NCBI GenBank assembly: GCA_012727425.1
Contig: JAAYHQ010000001.1
Coordinates: 1 to 50,594 of the forward strand
Length of the DNA stretch: 50,594 nucleotides
Reading direction: 5' to 3'
Origin: Bacillota bacterium
GTDB lineage: Bacteria > Bacillota > UBA4882 > UBA10575
Made by a program: the position numbers and the translations under genes. The notes below the pieces were generated by a model. The model was not told the origin of the DNA. It worked only from the letters and a program-made list of their open reading frames with translations, and did no database searches. Shown piece by piece: positions 1 to 8,691 of this stretch; positions within the stretch are counted from its first letter, which is position 1, and every line of letters starts with the position of its first letter.

Positions 1-64
1 CTTGTCGACCCGTTTTATCAATAGGATCTTGTACGTGGAAATCTAATTCTTGCAAAAAACCCAT
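1..64 (-). CDS. Partial open frame running off the left edge
   Basis: An ATG at 62-64 opens a minus-strand frame that stays open for 21 codons (MGFLQELDFHVQDPIDKTGR and one more residue) to the window edge. Too little is present to assign a family. The short TGACA-type direct repeats immediately upstream resemble the repeated transposase-binding sites at ends of some insertion sequences, so this could be the start of a transposase gene. That is inference only; it could also be a chance frame. Confidence 0.35.
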   Translation of the reverse strand, partial: MGFLQELDFHVQDPIDKTGRQ

Positions 65-66
65 GG

Positions 67-129
67 TGACATTTTCACGGAATAAAACTAAGGCTTTTTA
101 CTGACATTTTCATAGACTATTGACAGGTG
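67..129. repeat. Short direct repeats, possible IS end
   Basis: The 11-mer TGACATTTTCA occurs at 67-77 and again at 102-112, and a third TGACA lies at 121-125. They sit between a frame leaving the window on the left and the HD-GYP gene. Clustered TGACA-like repeats are typical of terminal regions of some IS families (IS21-like ends are one example from general knowledge), but no inverted terminal repeat or target duplication can be confirmed here. Confidence 0.4.
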
Positions 130-155
130 ATTTTATGTTAAGAGATCTTTTCTTT

Positions 156-1184
156 TCAGGAAAGCCGCCGTTCAACCTTTAATAAGTCGTTTGCCCTGAT
201 GGTTACCCTTTGGCCCTTATCTGCCCCGGTCAAAAACTCAATCTCTACACTGCTACGGGTGACCGCAGTGACCAGTCCCACCTCCAGATTGTTAAGCAAA
301 ACGACGCTCCCGACCGGATAGGAAGCAACGGACTGCGCCAAAAGTTTAATCATCTTCGGGTCGTACTTTTCCGGCGCCTCGGCGGCCAGTTGGGCTAAAG
401 CTTCATGGTTCCACAGCGTCCGCCGGTAACTACGCCCCAAAGTCATGGCGTCGTAAGAATCGGCCGCCATCACAATTTTGGCGTAAAGATGGATTTGGTC
501 ACCATTCAGTCCGCGGGGATAACCGGATCCATCCTCCCGCTCGTGGTGCTGATAAGCAACATGGGCGGAGAGGAGATTGACCCCCGGCGCGCCGCGGAGA
601 ATCTCAAACCCGTATTTTGGGTGGTCACGCATCTTTTCATATTCTTGGTAAGTAAGATGGCCTCTTTTTTTTAAGATCGTGTTTTCGATACACATTTTCC
701 CAATGTCATGGAGTAAAGCACCCACCGTCAATTCCTTCAGTTGTTTCCGGGCCAACCCCAAGTTTTTCCCCATGATAAGGGCGATGATGCCAACCTTGAC
801 CGAATGGAGATAAGTATAGTTGTCATGGTTTTTAATGTCCAGCATGTTATACATCACATCGGCGTTCAACACTTCATCCACCATGAAGTCCACCACATCC
901 AGCACCTCTTTAAAATCAAGGTTCTGGTTTTTGGCGGCACTCAAAAAAACTCCCCGGACCGAACGAAGTACCTGACTATAGGTTTGTTCACTGATCCCGT
1001 TCACTTCAACCTCTTCCGGCCGGTCGCCGACAAAAAGGTGGGTGTAATTCAATGCTTTTAACTCACGCAGGTAATTTTTGGTTAGTTTTACGCCTCTGGC
1101 CAGTAGTGTTCGGCCGTCTTCACCAAAGACACTCCGGGCCAGAAACATTCCTTCTTCAATCTCATCCAGCGGTAAATAGCGCAA
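156..1184 (-). CDS. HD-GYP domain protein (putative c-di-GMP phosphodiesterase)
   Basis: A 342-residue protein of the HD-GYP family, which usually hydrolyses cyclic di-GMP in the cytoplasm. About 110 variable N-terminal residues precede the HD-GYP core. The core has H127, the HD pair H159-D160 (LLHDIGK), H188, the HHExxDGxGYP signature at 213-223 and the last metal Asp D242 (AADSYDAM), so the metal site looks complete. A small C-terminal domain beginning YPVGSVV follows. The start is TTG at 1182-1184, with GGAGG about 8 nt upstream. No membrane segment is seen. A paralogue with the same architecture lies at 8692-9714 but lacks D242. A hairpin plus T-run in the leader may regulate the gene. 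Confidence 0.88.
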   Translation of the reverse strand: MRYLPLDEIEEGMFLARSVFGEDGRTLLARGVKLTKNYLRELKALNYTHLFVGDRPEEVEVNGISEQTYSQVLRSVRGVFLSAAKNQNLDFKEVLDVVDFMVDEVLNADVMYNMLDIKNHDNYTYLHSVKVGIIALIMGKNLGLARKQLKELTVGALLHDIGKMCIENTILKKRGHLTYQEYEKMRDHPKYGFEILRGAPGVNLLSAHVAYQHHEREDGSGYPRGLNGDQIHLYAKIVMAADSYDAMTLGRSYRRTLWNHEALAQLAAEAPEKYDPKMIKLLAQSVASYPVGSVVLLNNLEVGLVTAVTRSSVEIEFLTGADKGQRVTIRANDLLKVERRLS

Positions 1185-1238
1185 TCTCGAGTCCTCCGTC
1201 CATTAATAAATATTGGTCAAGATGGGAAACTAACGCTG

Positions 1239-1269
1239 AAAAAACCCGTCCCCTGCCCGGCAAAACGGG
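1239..1269 (-). terminator. Terminator-like hairpin in the leader of the HD-GYP gene
   Basis: On the minus strand CCCGT (1269-1265) can pair with ACGGG (1249-1245), followed at once by six T residues (1244-1239). It lies about 55 nt upstream of the TTG start, so it could be an attenuator. The stem is only 5 bp with a G+C-rich loop, and no known riboswitch consensus was recognised. Confidence 0.35.
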
Positions 1270-1323
1270 AATGGAACTTCCTATCACAAGTATAAAACAT
1301 TTCTATTATTTTTTCTAGAATAT

Positions 1324-1353
1324 TTGGTAAATAGTTCATTTTAATGTTATAAT
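1324..1353 (+). promoter_or_regulatory. Sigma-A-type promoter for tldD
   Basis: TTGGTA at 1324-1329 and a perfect TATAAT at 1348-1353, separated by 18 bp, lie 44 bp before the tldD ATG. Confidence 0.6.
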
Positions 1354-1397
1354 CCTTAATAATCCTTTCAGAAATTTAAAGAGAGAGGGAAGTCCGG

Positions 1398-2774
1398 ATG
1401 AACATCGATTTATCTTCGTTCAAAAACTTGTTCACCGCGTACACCGAACTACGTTACCAAGAAAATAACAGCTTAGTCATTGGTTTTTTAAAAGGGAACA
1501 ACACGACCAACACCCGGCTGACCACCAGCGGGGTCTCCGCCCGGGTTTATAAGGATGGTGCCTGGGGCTTTGCTTCCTCCCCGGAAGCAACCGCCGACGG
1601 CGTTAAGTTTGTGGTCAACACCGCCACGCACAACGCTGCTTTTCTTGCGGCCAAGGAGCCGCAGGACGGCGCCCCCTTACCCCGGAGTGAACGGATCTCC
1701 CACCGCGATCCACCCCCGACCGGCCGGTCGCCCAGCCCGGAACAGTTGGTAGATTTTCTCCAAACGGTTGACCGGTACATTGCCACCAAATACCCCCGGC
1801 TAGCCAGCCGAACGGTGGTCCTGAACCGGATGGAGTTGAAAAAGACCCTCCTGACCTCCGACGGCGCTTATGCCTCTTCGTTGTACGACCGGTCTTTAAT
1901 TCAGATCGGCTTGACCGTAGAGCACGACGGCGCACCCGTCAGTCTGCACGAGGTCTTCGGGGGCCGCGGACAATTTGAAACCCTTTTTTCCAGTCCGGAG
2001 GAGCTCTATCCAAAGATTGACCAGTTATACGAACATTTAATGCGAAAACAGGAAGGTGTTTATGCAGCCGCCGGAGTGAAAACCTGTGTCCTCGCGCCGG
2101 AATTGACCGGCATCCTGGCCCATGAAGCCATCGGCCACACCTGTGAAGCCGATCTGGTACTGGGGGGCTCGGTCGTCGGTCCAAAACTCGGCCAGCTTGT
2201 CGCCAGTCCCTTGGTTTCCCTCGTTGATTTCGCCCATACCGCGCTTGGTGAAACTTGCCCGGTTCCCATCCATGTCGACGACGAAGGAACTACCGCCACC
2301 GACGCGGTCCTCATTGACCAGGGTATCCTGAAGGGTTTTCTCCACAACAAGGAGAGCGCCCGCCACTTTCAGGTCCCCCCGACCGGCAACGCCCGGGCTT
2401 ACCGCTTCTCGGATGAGCCTTTGATCCGGATGCGGAACACCGCAATCCTGCCGGGCAAGGACAGCCTGGAGGAGATGATCGCTTCCCTCGACGACGGTTA
2501 CTATCTCATCCGGCCCAGCAATGGGCAGGCCGATGCGACCAGTGAATTTATGTTCGGCGTCACGCTGGGCTATGAAGTGAAAAACGGAAAGCTGGGGCGG
2601 GCGATCAAAGATACGACCATCTCCGGTTTGGCCTTTCAGGTCCTACAGACGGTAAGCGCTGTTTCGCAGGAGTTTAAATGGCTAAATGGCGGGATGTGCG
2701 GGAAAAAACAACTAATCCCGGTCGGTTTGGGCGGACCCGCCCTCAAATGCCAAGTTATGATCGGAGGTCGCTAA
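1398..2774 (+). CDS. tldD: TldD family metalloprotease
   Basis: 458 residues, the usual size for TldD. The zinc motif HExxxH is visible as H242-E243-H247 (AHEAIGH), marking this as the catalytic partner of a TldD/TldE heterodimer. In other bacteria such dimers process small peptides (microcin B17 leader, CcdA), but the substrate here is unknown. The ATG at 1398 follows a GAGAGGGAAG ribosome-binding region and a good promoter. The non-catalytic partner starts 3 nt after the stop, so the two are cotranscribed and probably translationally coupled. It is one of the few plus-strand genes in the window. Confidence 0.93.
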   Translation: MNIDLSSFKNLFTAYTELRYQENNSLVIGFLKGNNTTNTRLTTSGVSARVYKDGAWGFASSPEATADGVKFVVNTATHNAAFLAAKEPQDGAPLPRSERISHRDPPPTGRSPSPEQLVDFLQTVDRYIATKYPRLASRTVVLNRMELKKTLLTSDGAYASSLYDRSLIQIGLTVEHDGAPVSLHEVFGGRGQFETLFSSPEELYPKIDQLYEHLMRKQEGVYAAAGVKTCVLAPELTGILAHEAIGHTCEADLVLGGSVVGPKLGQLVASPLVSLVDFAHTALGETCPVPIHVDDEGTTATDAVLIDQGILKGFLHNKESARHFQVPPTGNARAYRFSDEPLIRMRNTAILPGKDSLEEMIASLDDGYYLIRPSNGQADATSEFMFGVTLGYEVKNGKLGRAIKDTTISGLAFQVLQTVSAVSQEFKWLNGGMCGKKQLIPVGLGGPALKCQVMIGGR

Positions 2775-2776
2775 AG

Positions 2777-4069
2777 ATGCCAACCAAAGAATTGAACCAC
2801 ATCGCGTTAGATGCCTTAAAGCAAGCCGGTGCCGAAAAAGCCGAGGCCGTCCTGGTCAAAACCGAAAAGACGGAGCTGAATCTGGAGAACGGGGCGTTGA
2901 AACTGATCCGGACAACCATCGATCATCATCTACGTTTAACAGCTTTGCGCGACCAACGGCAGGGCAGCATTCTCCTGAACAAAATTAACCGGAACACTTT
3001 GGCCGCGGCCGTGCAAGAAGTGTTGGCAATTGCCGCCTCCTCCGCGCCGGACCCCGCTCACGATATCGCCCCGTACCAACCGGCCAAAGTGTTTGACAAG
3101 GGCGAAGCCACCCCTGATCTGGACCTGATGTACGAAAGGTTTAAGACCTTTATCCGCGACGTCACCGTGGACTTTCCCCGGATCATCCTGCTCAACGCAT
3201 ATCTGGATTTCACCAGACAGACCACGTTCTTCCAAAATTCCAACGGCGTCGATTTTACCGTCAATCAAGGCGGGTACCGTTTTGCCGTTACCTTTTCGGC
3301 CCAAGAAGCCACCGGGTCCTCTTCCTTTAACAACACGGGCTTTTTCACCCAGAACCTGGACCAAGATCTGCTGGACTGCGGTTCTCTCCGGATCCTTTTG
3401 GCGCAGGCCAACCAAGGGCAAGCCCCGCGGAAGGTCCCGGAAAAGTTCACCGGGGAAGTGATCATCACCCCGGATTGCCTGGAAGGGTTCCTCCACTCTC
3501 TACTTGGGATTACCATCAGTGACGGACCATTAATCGCCGGAACCAGCCCATTCCGGCACAAATTAGAGCAGCCGGTAGCCAGTCCCGACCTGACCTTGGC
3601 CTCCCGTCCGGTGTCCCCCGAGATTAAAAGTGGCTACTTTATCACCAGCGACGGCTATGAAGCCCAAAACGCCACCATCATTGAGCACGGCGTCTTAAAA
3701 ACCTTTCTGTTAAGCCAGTATGGGGCAAACAAAACCGGTCTGCCCCGGGCGGTCAATGACGGCGGCGCTTTCGTCGTCACCCCGGGCGACCAACCCCTCG
3801 CCGCGCTCTTGAAAGGGGTAAAGCGCGGCCGCCTGCTGAACCGTTTTTCCGGCGGCGCCCCCAGCCCAAACGGGGACTTTTCCGGTGTTGCCAAGAACAG
3901 TTTCTACATTGAAGACGGTGCCCTTCAATATCCACTCTGTGAGACGATGATCGCCGGTAACCTGATCCACCTCTTCCAGTCGATCACGGGCATTTCGCAA
4001 GAACGCATCGATTTCGGCACGGCCCTTTTACCGTGGATCCGGGCGCAAGGGATCACCATCTCCGGGTAA
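2777..4069 (+). CDS. pmbA: TldE/PmbA-like partner of TldD
   Basis: 430 residues from the ATG at 2777, chosen because GGAGG (2763-2767) lies 9 nt upstream and the TldD stop is at 2772-2774. The frame extends further upstream but that part overlaps tldD. The protein belongs to the PmbA/TldD (U62) family and, as expected for the TldE subunit, has no HExxxH motif. The region around residues 290-310 (SGYFITSDGYEAQNA) fits the family pattern. It should form the inactive half of the peptidase heterodimer with the preceding gene product. Confidence 0.9.
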   Translation: MPTKELNHIALDALKQAGAEKAEAVLVKTEKTELNLENGALKLIRTTIDHHLRLTALRDQRQGSILLNKINRNTLAAAVQEVLAIAASSAPDPAHDIAPYQPAKVFDKGEATPDLDLMYERFKTFIRDVTVDFPRIILLNAYLDFTRQTTFFQNSNGVDFTVNQGGYRFAVTFSAQEATGSSSFNNTGFFTQNLDQDLLDCGSLRILLAQANQGQAPRKVPEKFTGEVIITPDCLEGFLHSLLGITISDGPLIAGTSPFRHKLEQPVASPDLTLASRPVSPEIKSGYFITSDGYEAQNATIIEHGVLKTFLLSQYGANKTGLPRAVNDGGAFVVTPGDQPLAALLKGVKRGRLLNRFSGGAPSPNGDFSGVAKNSFYIEDGALQYPLCETMIAGNLIHLFQSITGISQERIDFGTALLPWIRAQGITISG

Positions 4070-4190
4070 GGAAACAATCCGGCAACAACTCCCCCGCTCG
4101 CTCATAAGATGAAGCAAAACCAACACCACAAACGGTACAAAGCAGAACGACATGTGGTGATTAACTCATCAACGAGGGGGGGGAGTGCCG

Positions 4191-5144
4191 ATGAAACGGG
4201 CCTTGGTTTTATCCGGAGGGGGAAGTAAAGGCGCCTTTGAGGTCGGCGCCATTGCCAATTTGGTCAACAAAAAAAAGCTGGATTTCCAGCTGCTCACCGG
4301 GACGAGCGTGGGCGCGCTCAATGCCGCCTTCCTCGGCCAAGCCCGTAACCACCAGGAACTACAGGAGTTAGCCGAGGAACTGACCGGCCTCTGGTTAGGG
4401 ATCAAGGGTAACCGCTGCATTTACCGCGGCGGTCTCTTCGGAAGCCTGTGGCGGTTCGCTTCGCGGGGCGCGTTATACAACCCCCGCGGTCTCCGGGATT
4501 TGATCCACCGCCGGATCGACTCAGAGCGCCTCTTTCACCCACGGACGGTCGTCAAAGTAACGGTCGTCTCTTTCGAAACCGGAAAACTCTTGTGCGCCGA
4601 CAGCCGCTGTCGGGAGCTCCAACCGGATTATCTCGCTTATGTTTTGGCCAGCGCCAGTATGCCCTTTTTCTTCCCGGCAGTACCCATCGCCGGTCAACAT
4701 TGGTATGACGGGGGTTTACGGGATCTGACCCCCCTGGCTGCGGCCATTAAAGAACACCCCGATGAGATCATCGTGATCACCACTTTCCCCATCGGCCCCA
4801 ATTTGGAAGCAGCCCTGCCCCCCGCCCGGCCCGGCCATGCCCTCAAGGCAATCCTCCGGACAGTGGAGATCCTGCTCAGCGAGATCGCGGTCAATGATTT
4901 GCAACTCGCTCAGGAAATCAATAAGGCTTGGTGGCGCTATCCGGGCAAACGGCCGATTCCGATCCAGATTATCGCCCCAACCAAGCCGCTACCAGGCGAC
5001 ACGCTCTCTTTTGATCCGGGACAGATCCGGGCGAATCTGCACGCCGGTTACGAAGCGGCAGAAAAGCCCCGTTTCCTGGCGATGAATTGTTATCCGGCCC
5101 CGGTGCCGCCGTCTACGGCCATCAGGAGACATATTTCGGAGTAG
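4191..5144 (+). CDS. Patatin-like phospholipase (RssA/YchK type)
   Basis: About 317 residues with all patatin hallmarks: the oxyanion loop GGGSKG near residue 9, the nucleophile elbow GTSVG (GxSxG) near 40, and DGG (YDGGLRDL) carrying the catalytic Asp. Such proteins are cytoplasmic or membrane-associated lipid acyl hydrolases. The ATG at 4191 has GGGGAG just upstream; a GTG at 4185 is an alternative giving two more residues. The 3' end overlaps the convergent SMP-30-like gene by 23 bp, with no terminator between them. Confidence 0.88.
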   Translation: MKRALVLSGGGSKGAFEVGAIANLVNKKKLDFQLLTGTSVGALNAAFLGQARNHQELQELAEELTGLWLGIKGNRCIYRGGLFGSLWRFASRGALYNPRGLRDLIHRRIDSERLFHPRTVVKVTVVSFETGKLLCADSRCRELQPDYLAYVLASASMPFFFPAVPIAGQHWYDGGLRDLTPLAAAIKEHPDEIIVITTFPIGPNLEAALPPARPGHALKAILRTVEILLSEIAVNDLQLAQEINKAWWRYPGKRPIPIQIIAPTKPLPGDTLSFDPGQIRANLHAGYEAAEKPRFLAMNCYPAPVPPSTAIRRHISE

Positions 5145-5994
5145 GAAGCCCGTTGACCTCCGGACGAAAACAGAAGATTCCGCCGGCCTGTGGTTGCCGG
5201 GCCAGTTCTTTCGGGTTCAACGGGTAACGGGCGGTAGTAATATACAGATCTTCAAAGGCACTCCCGCCAAATTGGCAAGAGGTCACGAGCGAAACCGGAA
5301 GTGACACCGTGGTGAGCAGCGCACCGGTCTCCGGATCCCAACGGGTCACCCGGCCTCCCTGCCAGTGGGCCACCCACAGTTTCCCCTCCGCATCGACCGT
5401 CATGCCGGCCGGGAACCCAACCCCTTCCGGGAATTTAACCACCGTCCGTTTGTTGTTTAACGCACCGCTCTCCGGGGTGAAATCAAAAGCGACAATCTCC
5501 CGGGTCGGCGTATCCACGTAATACATCACCCGGTAATCCGGACTCCACCCCAAACCCCACGGCAGGGTGGCGTTGACCAACACCGGCCGCACCGTGTGGT
5601 CTTTTTCCATACAGTAAAGGGTCCCCCAGGGCTTTTGGCTCAACAGATCCGACGTTCCGGCCCAAAGCCGTCCGGTCTGGTCACATTTTCCACTAATGAA
5701 ACGGTTCTCGGTCGGATCCGGGATGAAGACGGGCGCCATTTCTCTCGTTTGCGGATCCAAAAGGTAAAGACCACTCTGGAGCGCAACGACCGCCCCGCCA
5801 CCCTGCCGCGGGATATACGCCCCCACATGCTGGCTGACCTCCATCCACTGCCACTCTCCGGTCGCCGGCTGGTAAGCATAGACTTTACTCCCCATCAGGT
5901 CAACCCAGAAAAAGGTTTGGGTCTCTTCTTCCCAACAAGGGTTTCCACCGATCAAGGTTTTGCTGTCCACCACCAGCTCCACCTGGTTTTTCAT
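5122..5994 (-). CDS. SMP-30/gluconolactonase-like beta-propeller, likely non-canonical metal site
   Basis: 290 residues from the ATG at 5992-5994, which follows AGGAGGGG. The fold-level motifs of the SMP-30/LRE family are clear (GNPCWEE, NRFISGKCDQTGRLWAG, WGLGWSPD, AGMTVDAEGKLWVAHWQGG). At the positions where the family normally carries metal/substrate ligands (Glu in GESPxW, Asn in RFNDGK, Asn in SNGL, Asp in PDGM) this protein has Gly17, Ile100, Trp146 and Ala196. Lactonase activity of the usual kind is therefore doubtful; a sensor or binding role, or a different site, is possible. Convergent overlap with the patatin gene. Confidence 0.82.
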   Translation of the reverse strand: MKNQVELVVDSKTLIGGNPCWEEETQTFFWVDLMGSKVYAYQPATGEWQWMEVSQHVGAYIPRQGGGAVVALQSGLYLLDPQTREMAPVFIPDPTENRFISGKCDQTGRLWAGTSDLLSQKPWGTLYCMEKDHTVRPVLVNATLPWGLGWSPDYRVMYYVDTPTREIVAFDFTPESGALNNKRTVVKFPEGVGFPAGMTVDAEGKLWVAHWQGGRVTRWDPETGALLTTVSLPVSLVTSCQFGGSAFEDLYITTARYPLNPKELARQPQAGGIFCFRPEVNGLPTPKYVS

Positions 5995-6074
5995 TGGCGC
6001 CCCTCCTTGGTCGGGTTTTACCGTCCTTTGCTTTCTTGCCCTTGACACGCCAAGATTTTTGGCGACGAACTAGG

Positions 6075-6095
6075 TTAGTAATCTTCGGTTACTAA
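6075..6095. repeat. Hairpin with a C(UUCG)G tetraloop
   Basis: TTAGTAA (6075-6081) and TTACTAA (6089-6095) are perfectly complementary around TCTTCGG, giving a UUCG tetraloop in the plus-strand sense. A second inverted repeat, CGCCAA/TTGGCG, lies at 6048-6064. Both sit in the 147-bp gap between asnS and the SMP-30-like gene. No T-run follows, so they are not typical terminators. Confidence 0.4.
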
Positions 6096-6141
6096 TAGTA
6101 TTGCCCAATGCAACAATAATTATCCCGAAAAAACGCCTCGC

Positions 6142-7533
6142 CTAGAATTCGGCCGATTTCACCGTCCGTGGGAAGGGGAGCACATCCCGGATGTTGGCCA
6201 TACCCGTCAGGTACATAATCGCCCGCTCGAAACCAAGACCGAAGCCGGCGTGCTTGGTTCCACCGTATTTACGCAGTTCAAGGTACCACCAATAATCGGC
6301 AAAATCCAGCCCGCACTCCTTCATCCGGGCTTCCAAAAGTGGGAGGCGTTCCTCCCTTTGGCTGCCGCCGATGATCTCACCGACCCCCGGGACCAAAAGA
6401 TCCATGGCCGCAACGGTCCGCCCGTCATCATTTAGCCGCATGTAAAAGGCTTTGATCTCCTTGGGGTAATCGATCACAAACACCGGCTTCTTAAAGATCT
6501 TTTCTGTCAGGTAACGCTCATGTTCAGTCTGGAGGTCAGCCCCCCACGCCACCGGATATTTGAAGTCCTGGTCCGCTTTTTTAAGGAGCTCAATGGCTTC
6601 CGTGTAGGTAATCACCCCAAAATCGGAATTGACCACATTATCCAGCCGCGCCAGCAGGTCCGGATCGATAAACCGGTTAAAGAAGGCCATCTCCTCCGGG
6701 GCCTGCTCCAAACAGTAGTTGATAATGTACTTGAGCATCTCTTCCGCCAACGCCATATTGTCATTCAGGTCGGCAAAGGCGATCTCCGGTTCCACCATCC
6801 AAAACTCGGCCGCGTGCCGCGGGGTATTGGAGTTTTCCGCCCGGAAAGTCGGGCCAAAGGTGTAGACATTGCGGAAGGCCATACAGAAGGTTTCCGCTTC
6901 CAACTGTCCACTCACGGTTAAATGGGTCTCCCGGCCGAAAAAATCCTGGCGAAAATCAACCCGCCCTTCTTCATCCCGGGGGATGTCGGCAAAATCTAAG
7001 GTCGTCACGCGGAACATCTGGCCAGCCCCTTCGCAGTCACTCCCGGTAATAATCGGGGTGTGGACATAGACAAAATTCCGTTCTTGGAAAAAACGGTGGA
7101 TCGCATAGGCGGCCAAGGAACGCACGCGAAACACCGCCGAAAAAGTATTGGAACGCGGCCGCAGATGGGCAATGGTCCGCAAGAACTCCAACGAATGGCG
7201 TTTCTTTTGTAAGGGATAATCCGGCTCGGAACGGCCTTCTATGGTGATCCGCTCTGCTTTAATCTCCCAAGGTTGTTTTGCGCCCGGGCTCTCCACCAGC
7301 TGGCCCTCGATCCGCAGGGCCGTGGCGATGGGCAGTTTGGCAATCTCTTGAAAATTAGGCAAAGTGTCGTCAAAAACGATCTGGATGTTGTGGAAGAAAG
7401 AGCCGTCATTGAGTTCGATAAAACCAAAGCTTTTCGAGACCCGTATGGTCCGGACCCAACCGCTGACCTGAACAGCGCGGCCCAAATAAGTCTCGGGATC
7501 CCGGAAAATCTGTTTTACTAATACTTCTTCCAT
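6142..7533 (-). CDS. asnS: Asparaginyl-tRNA synthetase
   Basis: 463 residues, class II aminoacyl-tRNA synthetase of the AspRS/AsnRS group. An N-terminal OB-fold anticodon-binding domain (about residues 1-115) is followed by the catalytic core with motif 2 ([20 protein letters not shown]) and motif 3 ([13 protein letters not shown]). The start ATG at 7531-7533 is preferred because GGGGG lies 7 nt upstream; another ATG at 7537-7539 is too close to it. It charges tRNA-Asn directly. It follows asnA by 67 bp, so asparagine synthesis and its use are probably cotranscribed. Confidence 0.95.
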   Translation of the reverse strand: MEEVLVKQIFRDPETYLGRAVQVSGWVRTIRVSKSFGFIELNDGSFFHNIQIVFDDTLPNFQEIAKLPIATALRIEGQLVESPGAKQPWEIKAERITIEGRSEPDYPLQKKRHSLEFLRTIAHLRPRSNTFSAVFRVRSLAAYAIHRFFQERNFVYVHTPIITGSDCEGAGQMFRVTTLDFADIPRDEEGRVDFRQDFFGRETHLTVSGQLEAETFCMAFRNVYTFGPTFRAENSNTPRHAAEFWMVEPEIAFADLNDNMALAEEMLKYIINYCLEQAPEEMAFFNRFIDPDLLARLDNVVNSDFGVITYTEAIELLKKADQDFKYPVAWGADLQTEHERYLTEKIFKKPVFVIDYPKEIKAFYMRLNDDGRTVAAMDLLVPGVGEIIGGSQREERLPLLEARMKECGLDFADYWWYLELRKYGGTKHAGFGLGFERAIMYLTGMANIRDVLPFPRTVKSAEF

Positions 7534-7600
7534 ATTCATTCCCCCAACTCCGCATCGGATTTTATCTTTGGGCAAAATCCCGTGGCTATTGTCTTGATGG

Positions 7601-8623
7601 CTACAACAGGAAGATCTGCGCTTCCCGGCAGGCTTTGATCATCTCATCCGGCCACACGGAAGCCTGAACCTCCCCGATGTGGGCCTTCTTCAGAAAATAC
7701 ATGCATAACCGCGACTGGCCAATTCCGCCTCCGATGGTATAGGGGAGCCGGCCCGCCAGTAAATCCTGGTGGTAAGTCAGGGCCAGCCGTTCCTCGCAAC
7801 CCAACTCCGCAACCTGTTGCCGCAGACTTTCGGCGTCAACCCGGATCCCCATCGACGAAATCTCCATGGCCTTCGCCAGGACATCATACCAGAGAATTAG
7901 ATCTCCGTTGAGTTTCCAGTCGTCATAATCGGGTGCACGCCCGTCATGGCGCTGGCCTGACTTCAGGGTACCCCCGATCTGCATGATAAATACCGCCCCC
8001 CATTCCCGGGCGATCCTTTCTTCCCGCACTTTGGGGGGCACCTCCGGATAACGGTCTTCCAACTCCTGAGCGGTAATGAATTTAATCTCCGCCGGCAAGT
8101 CCGCCGGAAGCACGGGATAGTACTCCCGGATATAGGCCTCGGTTGCTTGCAACACCCGGTAAATGGCCCGCACGGTTTCTTTTAAGGTCGCAACCGTCCT
8201 TTCCTCCCGCCGGATTACCTTCTCCCAGTCCCACTGGTCAACATAGATCGAATGCAGGTTATCCAGTTCGTCATCCCGGCGGATCGCGTTCATGTCGGTA
8301 TATAAGCCTTCGCCGGGACCAAAGCCATAATATTGCAGGGCCATCCGCTTCCACTTGGCTAAAGACTGGACAATCTCGCATCTTCGTCCGTTTAAACCCT
8401 TCACATCAAAGCTGACCGGTCGCTCCGCGCCGGTCAGATTGTCGTTTAGCCCGGATTCCGGGGTCACGAACAAAGGAGCAGAAACCCGGACCAAGCCCAA
8501 TTCTTGCGCCAAGGCGTTTTCAAAAAAATCTTTCAGTTTTTTGATGGCAATCTGGGTTTCTTTCACCCCCAGGAGTGACCGGTATTGTTTAGGCAGACAA
8601 ACGGAGTAAGGTAGTTCAAGCAT
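7601..8623 (-). CDS. asnA: Aspartate-ammonia ligase
   Basis: 340 residues, matching AsnA, the ammonia-dependent ATP enzyme making asparagine from aspartate. It has the class II synthetase-like fold. Recognisable family segments include [16 protein letters not shown] (near 55), [13 protein letters not shown] and the C-terminal [20 protein letters not shown] precedes the ATG at 8623. It lies directly upstream of asnS and 68 bp downstream of the second HD-GYP gene on the same strand. No T-box leader fits in that gap. Confidence 0.95.
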   Translation of the reverse strand: MLELPYSVCLPKQYRSLLGVKETQIAIKKLKDFFENALAQELGLVRVSAPLFVTPESGLNDNLTGAERPVSFDVKGLNGRRCEIVQSLAKWKRMALQYYGFGPGEGLYTDMNAIRRDDELDNLHSIYVDQWDWEKVIRREERTVATLKETVRAIYRVLQATEAYIREYYPVLPADLPAEIKFITAQELEDRYPEVPPKVREERIAREWGAVFIMQIGGTLKSGQRHDGRAPDYDDWKLNGDLILWYDVLAKAMEISSMGIRVDAESLRQQVAELGCEERLALTYHQDLLAGRLPYTIGGGIGQSRLCMYFLKKAHIGEVQASVWPDEMIKACREAQIFLL

Positions 8624-8691
8624 TAAGTCTCCTCCTAATCATTGATCAGCCTCACCATGATTAACCCGTTGGATCTGGTCTGGTCGCGTAA

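Noticed and set aside
8624-8691. Asparagine T-box before asnA
   Set aside because: The gap is 68 bp, too short for a T-box, and the conserved T-box sequence is absent.
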